Shown here in pieces: positions 22,761 to 33,059 of a stretch of DNA of 64,000 nucleotides. Source of the stretch: Blasia pusilla (taxonomy: Eukaryota; Marchantiophyta; Marchantiopsida; Blasiales); the NCBI GenBank assembly GCA_050084515.1, contig CM114271.1:56916001-56980000 (forward strand). The letters are read 5' to 3'. The notes below the pieces were generated by a model. It was not told the DNA's origin, made no database searches, and worked only from the letters and a program-made list of their open reading frames with translations. The position numbers and the translations under genes are program-made. How positions within the stretch are numbered: the stretch's first letter is position 1; every line of letters begins with the position of its first letter.

Positions 22761-23400
22761 AGATGTGAGTGGAGTTCATGCATTCATGGGATTGGCAAAC
22801 TTCTGTCGAGGGTATGTCAATGGTTTCAATTCGATTGCGAAGCCGCTAACGTTGATGACCAAGGTCGATCAAGAGTGGCACTAGGGGGATGAGCAAGAGA
22901 GCATTTCAGATGCTCAAGGACAGATTGATGTCTGCGCCCATATTGAGGAGACCGATCAGGGGGCGTCCTTTCCAGTTGCATACCGATTGGAGCATCTTGG
23001 GGCTTGGAGCCGTTCTCACCCAGCATGACGATGATGGTAGAGAGTTTGTGGTGGGTTACGCTAGTCGCTCGAAAAATGCTGCAGAGGCAAAGTATAGCTC
23101 GTATGAGGGTGAATGATTGGCTGTAGTATGGGCTGTCGCACATTTTAGATGTTATCTATTCGGCAATCCCTTTACCATCATTATTGATCATCACCCCCTT
23201 AAGTGGTTGATGGAGTCCGAAAAGCTTACAGGAAAGCTTGCAAGGTAGGCTCTTTTGTTGCAGGAGTATGACTTCCAGATGGTGCATAGACCTGGGACGC
23301 TCAACCAGGATGCAGATGGATTGAGCCGTTACTCATGCCCAAGTCAGCGAGATACGAATGGAGCTCGTTGGCATGGTGAGAGTGATGAGGAGTTGGTGCC
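22761..23400 (+). pseudogene. RT thumb and RNase H, copy B
   Basis: FMGLANFCRGYVNGFNSIAKPL (gypsy RT connection) and RAFQMLKDRLMSAPIL are followed by HTDWSILGLGAVLTQHDDDG (first RNase H Asp), AKYSSYEGE, stop, LAVVWAVAHFRCYLFG, ITIIDHHPLKWLMES and LLLQEYDFQMVHRPG with DGLSR at the end. This is the standard gypsy RNase H order. Stops at 22,881-22,883 and near 23,115 and 23,249 (TAG where other gypsy elements have TGG) disable it. Confidence 0.85.
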
Positions 23401-23689
23401 AGGATGGCATGCGTAAGAGTATTTGGGCTTGTTGGCTATGGAGAGCTAGATTGGTGAGACTTCGATGGCGAGGTCTGATGGAGAGTCCTTAGATCCAAAG
23501 GCCAGTGAGGAGACGGCCGGTGGCCGAGACATTCACAACGATGGAGTAGTCTTGGAGTACCTACGTACTGGCGTCGCGAGCAAAGTCGGTGCTAGAGAGC
23601 TGGATTAGATCCTACAGCGAGCCAGACGATTCCGATGGGAGGGCACACATGTATTGCGAGTGTGGAAGGATGGTAGAGTGCGTGTAGTG
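23401..23689 (+). other. RNase H-integrase spacer, copy B
   Basis: No domain is seen. Frames read VWKDGRVRVVPHSS near 23,660-23,700, which normally leads into the integrase zinc finger in gypsy elements. Confidence 0.5.
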
Positions 23690-24380
23690 CCTCATTCTTC
23701 GTAGAGATCACGTTTGGTGCGTCATGCCCACGAGGAGTTGGGTCCTTTTGGAGTGAAGCGGACGTACAACTTGCTCCAGATTCAGTATTTGTGGCGAGGT
23801 ATGCAGATTGACGTTCAACAATTTGTTGTCAGATGTATGATGTGTGATCGAGTCCGAGCATCGTTCAATGCTCTGACTCCACAGTTGCATCCATTTCCGA
23901 TCATGGATTTAGGTTATAGATGGAGTTTGGATTTTGCAAGACCTTTGCCTTTGACAGAGCGCCATAGTTGTTATGTGTTGGTGATGGTCGAGCATTTCTC
24001 GAAGTGGATAGAGTTGGTTGCATTGCCTGACAAAGCAACTGAGGGAGTAGCTTATGCCTTCCTAGATCTAGTGTAGAGTCATTACGGCGCACTAGCTGAG
24101 GTGTTGACAGATCAAGGTATAGAGTTCCGAGGTGAGTTTTAGGCCTTGTGTGATCAGGCATTGATTGACCACCACACTACATTGCGAGATCATCCTAAGG
24201 CGGATGGACTGGAAGAGCGAGTTGTGCAGACGGTGAAGAGAGGACTACGCAAGTATGGCTTGCAGAGAGGTTACCTAGGAGATTGGGACCTTCAGTTGCC
24301 GTGGTTGGCGATGGGATACAGATTCAACAAGCAAGCATTCTTAGCGTCTTTCTCACCGTACTTGTTGCTTTATAGCTGAG
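23690..24380 (+). pseudogene. Ty3/gypsy integrase core, copy B
   Basis: Zinc-binding HHCC: RHAHEELGPFGVKRTY with a His pair, then FVVRCMMCDRVRA with the Cys pair (23,714-23,860). Catalytic core: first Asp in SLDFARPLP (near 23,930), second in VLTDQGIEFRGEF (near 24,100-24,140), Glu in ADGLEERVVQTVKRGLRKYG (near 24,200-24,250). The D-D-E pattern inserts the cDNA into the genome. Stops at 24,074-24,076 and 24,140-24,142 are TAG where CAG (Gln) is likely, and 24,377-24,379 is TGA where CGA is likely. Confidence 0.85.
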
Positions 24381-24910
24381 AGCTAGATTTACCTATGGCC
24401 ATTTGTCGAGATGTTGATGAGGTGTTGAATCTTGATGAGCCTGATGTGTGGATGTGAGCATATTCTCAGAGGGTTGAGTTGTTTCGGAGAGTAATGCCCA
24501 TGGCGTTTGAGAACTTGGCGATTGCGCAACATTGGGATACGTTGAGGTATGCGACTATTCGGGGAGGTGGTTATCGACCTACTATCCGGAGGTTTCATCA
24601 GGGAGACTATGTCTATTTGCAGCAGATAGCACCCACGATGTTGGATGTGACTGCAAGGCGCACCATCTTGAGAGTTCGTGAGGTTTTGATGTCCGGTGCT
24701 CTCTTATTGGAGGGACACGATGGTATGGTTTGGAAGGACCATGTGCGTATCTGTGAGTCATGTCATCTTCCAAACATTGACGGTACAGTTGATCCGAGAT
24801 CCTGCAAGTTTGCGGTGTATGTTGTGTGGTTATGTCCGTGGAGTTTGGTTGGAGTGTTGGTTACATTTAAATTCAATGGAAACCCACATAGTAAACATTG
24901 CATAAATGTA
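24381..24910 (+). pseudogene. Integrase C-terminal domain, copy B
   Basis: A 146-codon open frame at 24,479-24,916 includes a helical NLAIAQHWDTLRYATIRGG, then FHQGDYVYLQQ and RTILRVREVLMSGALLLEG, the small beta-barrel typical of gypsy integrase C-termini, ending with MVWKDHVRICESCHLPNID. No chromodomain is seen. The element sequence seems to fade near 24,910; no LTR is visible. Confidence 0.75.
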
Positions 24911-25712
24911 CGTTAGTTGGGTAGATGCACAAGATGTATCCACAAAAATGATCGATAGAGCGTCGACATCTTAGCTTGGATCCGTATGTTTGCCGCGCTT
25001 AATCAGACAGTTCCAAGTTATTTAACCTGATAACTAAAACTCTTCATATTTTAAGAAGGTTGTAATCATCAACTTACAGAGAATCGAGTGTCCAACAAAC
25101 GAGTTTACGAGGAAGGTCGGCTTTTGTCGATCCATAACGAGGAAGCATTTTATCTGCGAGTCATGCTACTTTTCACGTCCTGAACGTTTACATTCTCAGA
25201 GATGATTCCGGATAGGAATTAAACAGCGAACGTCCAACCGGCGAGTTGCGGAATTTTCGGACCTTGATTGCCTCAGCTCGATCGTCAGCATTCTTAATTT
25301 CCTGTTATTGCTATTTGTCTCCAGCTCTGCGATTCCCAACTTGGAAACTTCACCGCACGTTATACGAATAAAACAGTTGAACAGCTTCTAGCTGTCTCAT
25401 CGGTACTTGGTTTCCTGATCTAAGAGACTTCAATTGGCTTCCAACCGGCCCATGCTAGGAAATTCGAAGGTAGCTTACAATGTGGTAGCATACAGTGATT
25501 TTGAGAGCGAAACTTCCTCATGGGTCCCCCGGATATTCTACTTGGAGTCCTATTCTTCACCAAGACATTCCATTATAACAATCCAGCAGTTGTTGGAGAA
25601 ACAATAGGATTCCCCTTTTAATGGAATTTGCACGATCATATATCACCACAACAAAAATGCAATTCCCACTTTCACAGCTTTGCAACAAGAGCGTCATCCT
25701 TGTAATCTGTTC
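24911..25712. other. Unassigned region
   Basis: I see nothing recognisable. The composition is balanced, unlike the flanking gypsy. It could be the 3' flank of the minus-strand ORFs at 25.7-26.6 kb. Confidence 0.45.
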
Positions 25713-26003
25713 TCATTCTTGCGCAAGAGGGAAATTTAGACGACTCCAATATCGATCCTCGCCAAGATTGGGTGCGCGCTGGCAGTAATTGGGTACAGAA
25801 GTTAAGCAAGAACTTTTCACAAACTCTTGCCAACCCAAGAAGATCCCAACACTCTCCATCTGTACACCTTCCTGGCGAAGAATCGTGAGTGGGTTTTGCT
25901 CCGTTGGGCGGTCGACACCAGGCCTCTCCACTCTGACAAGAAATCTTCCATTACCGAGTACATCTATGCACATTGCTATGTAATCTGGTAAGCGTCCCTT
26001 CAT
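25713..26003 (-). CDS. Uncharacterised ORF, possible second exon
   Basis: A 96-codon minus-strand frame. The segment IAMCIDVLGNGRFLVRVERPG followed by ESVGIFLGWQEFVKSS reads like a beta-rich domain of a real protein, and a splice acceptor-like TTACCAG precedes it at about 25,983-25,989. It lies just downstream of the 180-codon membrane ORF in a different frame, so the two could be exons of one gene, although I did not find a convincing donor. I do not recognise the family. Alternatively it is chance coding. Confidence 0.3.
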   Translation of the reverse strand: MKGRLPDYIAMCIDVLGNGRFLVRVERPGVDRPTEQNPLTILRQEGVQMESVGIFLGWQEFVKSSCLTSVPNYCQRAPNLGEDRYWSRLNFPLAQE

Positions 26004-26014
26004 GAGGTCTATAA

Positions 26015-26557
26015 TTAAGGGTCGTGTGCTCTGATTTCACGAGTAGAATTATGGTCACCACCATCGTTGGCTTCTCTGAAACTACCACCAGAACTGGATG
26101 ATCGCCCCACGAGCTCCAGCTCCCAAGCAGAGAACTGATGAGATGGATCCGATGGTGTGCATCTTGATCGTCGATAGCGACTGCTGGAATCATCCAGAGG
26201 AATGAATCCGCCGTATTTGGGATGATCGACGGAGCTTTTCCTCGTGCACTCGCCATAAATCGTCTGTACAGGCGTCTCGCCATGGCGGACCTCCTTCTCA
26301 TGAACTCGACTTAGATCTGTCTCAGGGTTCTGCTGTTCCGTTCGGTCACGATCGGGGAGGAGCTGAACGAGAAGTAACCATAAAACGGCAACGCATAAGA
26401 GGAATCCCAAATGGCCAAAAATATCTGAATACATCTCGAGTAGCGTATGAGGTAGAGGCCCTATGAGTTGCGCTGTTGCGAGCCAAATGATTGAGAAGAG
26501 GAGGAAATAGTGGACTGTTCCTAGCACAACTAGAGACAGTATCTCTGTGAGTGCCAT
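26015..26557 (-). CDS. Putative small membrane protein, two helices
   Basis: 180 codons with ATG start at 26,555-26,557. Residues about 4-33 (ILSLVVLGTVHYFLLFSIIW) and 45-68 (LGFLLCVAVLWLLLVQLL) are strongly hydrophobic and likely membrane segments. The remainder is hydrophilic, Ser/Arg/Asp-rich and probably disordered. It is among the few longer frames here without transposon features. The upstream sequence (26,560-26,810) separates it from a possible divergent exon on +, which could make this a bidirectional promoter. Family unknown. Confidence 0.4.
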   Translation of the reverse strand: MALTEILSLVVLGTVHYFLLFSIIWLATAQLIGPLPHTLLEMYSDIFGHLGFLLCVAVLWLLLVQLLPDRDRTEQQNPETDLSRVHEKEVRHGETPVQTIYGECTRKSSVDHPKYGGFIPLDDSSSRYRRSRCTPSDPSHQFSAWELELVGRSSSSGGSFREANDGGDHNSTREIRAHDP

Positions 26558-26813
26558 ACTCTTTTGAATTCAATTGTTGGCAAACCCTTAATGAGAAAAA
26601 ACTGCTCGAATCATGCAGGCCCTCCTCCTTCGAATGCGGGCCTGCTTAGTCCACTTATAATCGTACTTGATTGGAGGCAATAAAAACCCCACGGCAACGC
26701 CAACGTCCCTGGCGTGGACTGATCGTCGACGCTTCATAGCATCGGACAAAACTCTCCAGTTGATTGAAATCAGCCGCACGCGCTCATTTCATCTTCGCCG
26801 CCTTCAGAAGACG

Positions 26814-27017
26814 ATGAATCTCAACGGCGATCAGTTTGCACCGACTCTGAAACGTTGCGGCGAGCGGTCCACCACGCAGGCATTCGTATCCTTCAATTTC
26901 AAACCTTCCTCCACAACTCTCCTCAAATCCAAACGTCTGCGGCGGCGGACTTGCCATGGCAGGTATCATCGAAACATGCAGACGCCGTTCCCCTATATCC
27001 ATCAATTCCGGCTATAG
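26814..27017 (+). CDS. Possible first exon, transit-peptide-like
   Basis: From ATG at 26,814 the + frame is rich in Ser, Thr, Arg and Lys and poor in acidic residues (for example FVSFNFKPSSTTLLKSKRLR), like a plastid or mitochondrial targeting peptide. A donor-like GCAG|GTATCATC lies at about 26,961, and a TATA-like CAATAAAAAC about 130 bp upstream of the ATG. A second donor-like AAAC|GTAAGC follows at about 27,052 in another frame. No downstream exon is identified, so this is only a suggestion. Confidence 0.25.
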   Translation: MNLNGDQFAPTLKRCGERSTTQAFVSFNFKPSSTTLLKSKRLRRRTCHGRYHRNMQTPFPYIHQFRL

Positions 27018-27259
27018 CCCTCCCGATCTGTATCCCCGGCGGTCCACGAAACGTAAGCAAAGAAGACGAGGCAGCAACAGTAGCGTCAGCCAGGACCACC
27101 GACTGTATAGTTCCAACCCCTACGTGTGAGTGTGCAGATCTTCGTGATTGTGATGAACTCGCATGTACGTTTCCAAATTTGAAATTGAACTTCCGCTTCT
27201 ACTTAGCTGATCGTCGGTCACACTTAGATGAGGCGTGTAACTGAGCTGATCGTTACACG

Positions 27260-29449
27260 GCTATCCAGGTTTCGACATTATTTCCTCAAAGTCCCCCCCA
27301 ACACGCTCAACTCCAATCATGTACTCCCAATAATAATTTTAATTTGTTAAAATGCTGATGAGTGAGAGAGACCTTTTGGAAAATGTCGGTTAGAAAGCAC
27401 GGGGAAAAAGGTGAACGACATATCCAATTCATCTCCACTACTAGACATTGGCTGAACTTATGACACATGGCACTTTCGGAAAATCAGGTAATAGCATAGG
27501 CACAACTCTGTAGCTGTTTAATGGGACATTTTAGAGTTTTCGTGCATCTTAACAGTTTTTTTTAAAACGGATTCAGATTTTCTGTCGTGGTGACAGTTGC
27601 GATCTTCTCAATGAGGGAGATGTGTCGAAGAAATGGCCCTCTCGCTTCTCGAAGAGTTGCCTGGGGTTGGATAATTTGCCTTGAGGGCTTGGAGTAGACC
27701 CTAGTTCGAGGAGCTTGCATAGTAGACCCTGTTTATTCGTGATACTTAGGTAATGTCGAGTGTGTACTTCCACTTACTCATGCCACCGATTCACACAAAT
27801 GCCCGGTGACTCTTATGGCTTCTGACCTTTATTGATGTGTACAAACGGTTACAACTGTGTTTTCTCTAACATAGGTTGTAGAAGAGTCTCCAAGCTCTAC
27901 TGAAAGTTCATGTAGTATAGATACTATTATGGTATTCATGGAGTAGAATGTAGCTCTACTCTTACAAGTCGCTCTGCTTCATGCATTTGAGGTACTCTAG
28001 AAAGCGTTTGAGTAGCTTCCAATTTTGGTTCAACTTCTCAAGCAGCTCCCGGTTTGAAGAGCTCCTCCTGATTCAACAATTCCAGCACCTTCTGGTTTGA
28101 GCTCCTCCTGATTCAAAAACTCCAGCAACTCCCGAGTCACCTTCAGTATCTAGCAGCTCCTAATTAGAAGTGCTCCTCCACGTTCGACTTCAGTCTCTAG
28201 CAGCTCCTAATTAGAAGTGCTCCTCCACGTTCGACTTTAGCTCCAGCACCTCCCGAGCCACATCTTGTCCCTTCCTCCTGCGAAAACTGCTATCTCATCT
28301 GTGCAACCAATTTCTCAACAAAGGTACATAAGAGATTGAAGGTACAGAAAAATCCAACATGGCAACTATAATAACAACGATGAAGTCCACACAAGGGAAG
28401 GGAAGAAGTGTATGTAAGATCACTTCCTCCAAAAAGCATTGCCGTAGGCAACTAATCTCCAGCCATAGGACAATTCCAAACAGTCTCCCATACCTTAGGA
28501 GGATTGTATCTGTTTGGGTGAGTGGAAGAAGTCGCACTTTGGCATTAGTCTTCCTTGGGGGGAAAGACGGAACCCCGAGCATATTCCAAGCTTCGGAGAT
28601 GCAAGAAAGGATTCCCTTCCCATTGGAGAAGACTTTGCCTTGTCTGATGAGGGGTATTTTCCAAAGCCAATTGATCGAGGGCTTGATAAAAGACGTTCCT
28701 AAAAATTAAAGGTCCAAGGGACAACCCTCCTCCCTCTTTGCAAATTTTTCCTCAATGGTGCGACGTACGATTGAGGCAACATTTGCGAAGAAGCGTCGGA
28801 AAACACCACATACCAATATGCAAGAATTTCGCTCACCATCCCATACGAGATCCCAGTTAAGTTTGATGTGCCCGCTAAATCTACCCTATATCCACAAGTG
28901 ACTAAGAAGGGCCATTAGAAAGGTGTTTCATCAAACATTTCTATTCAGTTTATATTCTTAGCAAGGGCAAAAGGGAAATGGTGTGGTAGTTAACATTAAA
29001 ATTGTGCTCTAACCTTAGTAGCTAGGAAAGCTAGAATTTGTAGATCAGGAGTAGCATAGCTAGATCAACAAACATGTAATAAAGGTTACTTGGAGAAACC
29101 ATAGCTTTGTAGCTGTGACACAAGGCAGCGAGACTCAACACAAAAGATACTCTGCATACCCGATTCTAAACTACCCAAATGACAACTTGTGTGTATTGAG
29201 GGGGTACACAAGCACATCTATGCAAAACGGAACCTATGCACAGGTTCATGAGCGTGGCCCTTGAAGGCAGCCTTGAGAGCCAGTGGATGAGTGCAATTGA
29301 GCAGGATCCCACACAACTAAAAGGGCATAGGTATCAGAGAGTGTGAAGATAGTGGAGAAGAGAGTTGAATAAAAGTGAGAGGTGGAGGGTGAGTGGAGGA
29401 GGATGAGTGGGAAGGAACAGGCGTGGAGAAAGATCAGGAGGCCTTAGCG
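27260..29449. other. Unassigned region
   Basis: No family is recognised. A 116-codon + frame at 28,359-28,709 overlaps a 95-codon minus frame; neither shows a motif. AGCAGCTCC words recur at 28,040-28,260, including one perfect 41-bp direct repeat. Confidence 0.4.
28150..28237 (+). repeat. 47-bp tandem duplication
   Basis: A 41-bp block beginning CTAGCAGCTCCTAATTAG occurs at 28,150 and again at 28,197, a 47-bp period. The perfect match indicates a recent duplication. Confidence 0.9.
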
Positions 29450-29490
29450 CCACTAAAAGAAATGTATGGTTTTTATGACTAGCCTTCCAA
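29450..29490 (+). mobile_element. CACTA-type terminal sequence
   Basis: CACTAAAAGAAATGTATGG, followed by a T-run and ATGACTAGCC, fits the CACTAxxAGAAAA...GGTTTTxATGAC pattern of plant CACTA termini. TGACTA/TAGTCA words follow to about 29,575, as expected for subterminal repeats. No opposite end or transposase is seen nearby. Confidence 0.5.
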
Positions 29491-29589
29491 TGACTATCCA
29501 AGAGAATAGCTCAAATTATAACTAAAAGAGCTCAGTCATTAATTTCAGGGTCATGCTATTCATCTAGTCATTTGCGTACAACCTAAGTA

Positions 29590-30330
29590 GTTAGCAGAAA
29601 ATGGAAAGGCCCTTCTTTGATAGAAGGTTTAATCGCGTGGGTCCAAAAAAGAATTAAACATCTTTGAGATTCTGGTCATGAATTCATTTTCCTTGAAAAT
29701 TTGTAGGAAGTGTAGATAGATCTTGGGGATCAAGTGTACCAAATTTGAGGTCAAGATAAGATCATTGAACAATGTGGAAAATGGAAAGACCTCTTTTGAT
29801 ACAAGGTTTAATTGCAAGGTTCCAAAAATGACTTTATTTTATTTTAGCTTTTCATCACAAGTTTATGTTTCTTGAAACTTTTCAGGAGGTCTAAATACAC
29901 CTTGATCATTAGATGTACTAAATTTCAACTCAAGATGAGATCCTTCAAGTTGAACAAGATGGAAAATGGAAAGACCCTCTTTCATAAAAGATTAAATTGT
30001 GCGGATCCATAAATGACTTAAATATTTTGTGATTTTGGTCACAAATCCATTTTCATCAAAAATTTTTAGGAGATCTAGATACAAGGATCTAGATATCAAA
30101 AGACCTCTTTTGATACAAGGTTTAATTGCAAGGTTCCAAAAATGACTTAATTTTGTTTTAGCTTTTCATCACAAGTCCATGTTTCTTGAAACTTTTCGGG
30201 AGGTGTAAATACACCTTCATAATTAATTGTACCAAATTTCGAGTCAAGATGAGATCCTTGAACAAGATGAAAAATGGAAAGACCCTCTTTTCATTGAAGG
30301 TTTAATTAATCGCATAGGTCCATCCAGGGA
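29590..30330 (+). repeat. 180-bp tandem repeat, about four units
   Basis: The anchor GAAAATGGAAAG occurs at 29,597, 29,777, 29,962 and (GAAAAATGG) 30,269. Units share AGACCCTCTTTTGATAC-, GGTTTAATTG-, CATCACAAGTTTATG- and GTACCAAATTT-type blocks. One unit, near 30,100, is truncated. The period is within the usual size of plant satellite monomers. Confidence 0.85.
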
Positions 30331-30496
30331 ACTTCATACAGAAATATGCATTCAACTTTCCTCAAGGGGTGTGATATTTATCCATAGGTGGTGCATTACT
30401 ATTAGGCGCCCGGAAAGATATGCCAAAAAAGTGATAGAGTCTTCTTGACTAAGGTTGTCTACAAGTTCGACATATGTGTGATAGTAACATGGCATT

Positions 30497-30639
30497 TTGA
30501 AGAGAGTATGGCTAATAACAAGCTTTACATGTGATAGTCACGTAGGAACCTTTTGTGGCAATGGGGTTGAAGCGGATCATGGATTAAGGCATGTTGTTTG
30601 TTATGAGGGTCCTTCCTTCAACTACAACGATTTCCTTCA
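30497..30639. other. Possible 5' part of the MULE, unrecognised
   Basis: An open + frame runs 30,497-30,730 without a clear motif until the MULE blocks begin near 30,690. Confidence 0.3.
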
Positions 30640-31000
30640 TCCAATCAGACATATCTTGTTGTTGTCTATTCAGATTGAGAGGTGTTTGGGCAAACATCAA
30701 AGAAGCATAGTTGGTATTGTGCACATTTGAAGAAAGCCATCCCACCTTTAGATGATCCCAGAATTGTTATTGTTTCAGATAGACAAAAGGGCCTTTACAC
30801 GCCGTGCAATATTCCCCCAAAATATACATAGCATGTATGCCCAACATTTGAGACAAAATGTTCAAACACGGTATGGAAAAGTTGCCGAAGAATTTTTCAT
30901 GCCTGCCTTTATGCCAGGACCAGGGAGAAGTAAGCAAACAATCCATTTCATTCTTCCTTACATTTTGCATATGGGAGTCTTGCATATTCAGTGGTAGTAT
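30640..31000 (+). pseudogene. MULE transposase, catalytic C-half exon
   Basis: Two overlapping + frames give HLKKAIPPLDDPRIVIVSDR with QKGL following (the MULE block around its last catalytic region) at about 30,727-30,800, and then, after a frameshift, MYAQHLRQNVQTRYG and KVAEEFF at 30,835-30,900. In MULE transposases these blocks follow in this order (LK.A.P..., SDR.KGL, H...CxxHLxxN...). The upstream D and E regions are missing or unreadable. Downstream, an intron with GGCGGCTA arrays leads to the exon at 31,358. Confidence 0.75.
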
Positions 31001-31357
31001 TTTGCATAGGCTACAACTTTGGACTGCTATTCTCTATAGGACGGCGGCTATTCACAGTAAAGACGACTGCTATTCCCTATAGGACAATGGATAGTCACTG
31101 TTAGGACGGCTGCTATTTCCTATAGGCCATTCATTGTTAGGATGGTTACTAATTTGATACGGTGTTAGGAGGATGGAGGCTATTTAGGATTAAATCGGTA
31201 TCTAAATTCCTATATTTTTAGGATGGCGGCTATTTTAAGCTAAATTGGCGTATGAATTTGAACCCTTTGTGGACGGCGGCTAATGACAGATTATTTTTCG
31301 ATTGCGCTATTCACAGTTATGCACTGACTAATGACAATTGAGGAACTTGTTTTCCAG
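31001..31357 (+). repeat. Intron-embedded GGCGGCTA array (MULE A)
   Basis: Several ACGGCGGCTATT / ACGGCTGCTATT words are spaced 30-50 bp apart between the two MULE transposase exons. A donor-like GTAGTATTTT lies at about 30,994 and the acceptor TTTTCCAG ends at 31,357. The array is therefore most likely inside an intron. Confidence 0.6.
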
Positions 31358-32750
31358 GTATGACATGTGGATTAACGAATTGGAAAGGCATCATATTCAA
31401 CAAATAGCTGATGCAGCCTCGTACATACGAGAGATAGGACCAGAGAAGTTTGGGAGGTGTGCATTCCCTTTGCCACGCTATGGCAAAGTGAGTTCAAATC
31501 TTGTAGAGGTCATAAATTCCGCCATCAAACCTATCAGGGAGGGACCTCCACTTGTCATTGCTTGTGAGTTGTGGAATTACATGATGAAAACTTACGCAGA
31601 AAGAAAAGTAGAGGCATGTCACCCAGAGAAGTTCTCCAACAAACTGACTACTTATGCACTTATTCATTATTGAGAGAATGAAGCCAATTGTCAAAGTTTT
31701 GATGTACTAGCCTCAGATGCAAAAAATGCACTAGTCACTTCCACAACTAGTGCGCACCAATTTCATGTCCGCTTGCATCCTGAGTGCAGTTGTTCATGCC
31801 TAGCATTCCAAGATACTTGTTGGCCATGTACGCATGTAATGGCTTGGATTGTCATTGCTGGAATGGACTCAAAGAAACTTGTTGATCCTATTTGGACCAA
31901 TGAATTCATAAGAAAGATCTACAAAAGCAGTATACCAATCGTGAAGAGTGATGAACTTATACCATCTTGGGATTGCCGACCTCCCCTTCCTGCAATTCGG
32001 CGTGGTAGACGTCGTTATGTGCGCATTCCTGGTGGAAGAGGTGGCGAAATGCAAAGAGGACAAGGAGGTGGTGAAGAGATTTCTTATCCTGTACATGAAG
32101 AGTTTGTGAATGAAGATGATGTTGGGAGTGGCCAGCATGCGTATATCCCACCGCGAGGTCCTTTAGATATTTGTAACGGGCATAGGGCACCAACGACAAG
32201 GGTTGCCCGCACTTTTGAAAGACGTTGTGGCCATTGTGCACTTTAAGTGCATAATCGGAAAACGTGCCAAATGCTGAAACCGGACCAACTTGTAGGGAGA
32301 TCTATATTTGATGTCCCAACATGAAGACGTCCCAATGCAAGTCGGTTTCTAGCAGAGTATGGAAATCAGAGTAGGCTTTACTCAGGAGTTGAAAGTTTAT
32401 ATTCCCAAGAGGCTAGAGATACTACTGGAGAACTTAATGTACAGGGTAGTGTTGTATCATGGGGAAATTTGGTGCAGTCTATCATGGAGAATTTTTCCAC
32501 TCCCATGGATCTTGGTAATAGCGCCTCTAATCGCATACCAAATAGTCTAGTATTTCCGAGTGTTTCTCTTGTTTATGGGAAGTCTGAATCTGATGAAGAG
32601 TCTGATGACTTTGAGGAGCAAAATAGTGGCATATCCTTAGTAGAACTTGCTACTGATTCCCAATGGAACCCAGAGGAAGAAGCATTTTATATTAGTTTGG
32701 CAGAGGAAGCTGCGAAAGAATGTCATATTGCAGAAAGAAATATATAAACT
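31358..32750 (+). pseudogene. MULE transposase C-terminal exon with SWIM zinc finger
   Basis: One + frame of about 460 codons with only three stops (TGA 31,671; TAA 32,244; TGA 32,322). It starts after acceptor TTTTCCAG with DMWINELERHHIQQIADAAS and GKVSSNLVEVINSAI (typical MULE TSNxxES-like block). The SWIM finger C-x-C...C-x-H follows: CSCLAFQDTCWPCTH at about 31,791-31,835. A Gly/Arg-rich region comes next, and a zinc knuckle CGHC...HNRKTC interrupted by the TAA at 32,244. An acidic Ser/Glu tail ends at 32,747. Inactivated but well preserved. Confidence 0.85.
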
Positions 32751-33059
32751 CATATGGAATTGTCATTTGTAGCCCATTTTTTTCCTGGTATGCAAAATTA
32801 TGATATTTGTTCATGTTGGAATGCAAAGTATGTTCTCAGTGACGTATTAATCTCACAATGTCGTAAATATTCACAAACCAAAATGGAACAAACCAAAGCA
32901 GCGGTTCAAGAACAAACAGGCTTGGAGTGACGCTTATTCCTGATTACTGCTAATCACAGGCCGAGAGCTAAATCACCACACGCCTTTCCTCGCTCTTCTC
33001 CTTCCTTTTTTTTTTTTAAACTCCCTTCCCTCCCTCTCCTCCCTTCTCCAATCGCCTTC

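Larger units (their letters stand above)
19835..24910 (+). mobile_element. MTase-carrying Ty3/gypsy copy B (plus, 5' truncated)
   Basis: The fullest pol of the family: linker, aspartic protease, C5 MTase, RT, RNase H, integrase and integrase C-terminal domain in one direction over 5 kb. Gag and both LTRs are missing; the 5' end is cut at the head-to-head junction with copy A. Many stops are single transitions from sense codons seen in sister copies, so the element is dead but was recently a single pol frame. The MTase sits between protease and RT. Confidence 0.85.

Noticed and set aside
25713-26003. Protease-domain resemblance of the 96-codon frame
   Set aside because: A vague similarity to an N-terminal region of a trypsin-like plant protease came to mind, but no catalytic motif is present, so I left it unnamed.
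28295-28709. Possible LINE-type fragment
   Set aside because: I looked for RT, endonuclease or zf-RVT motifs in all frames and found none convincing.
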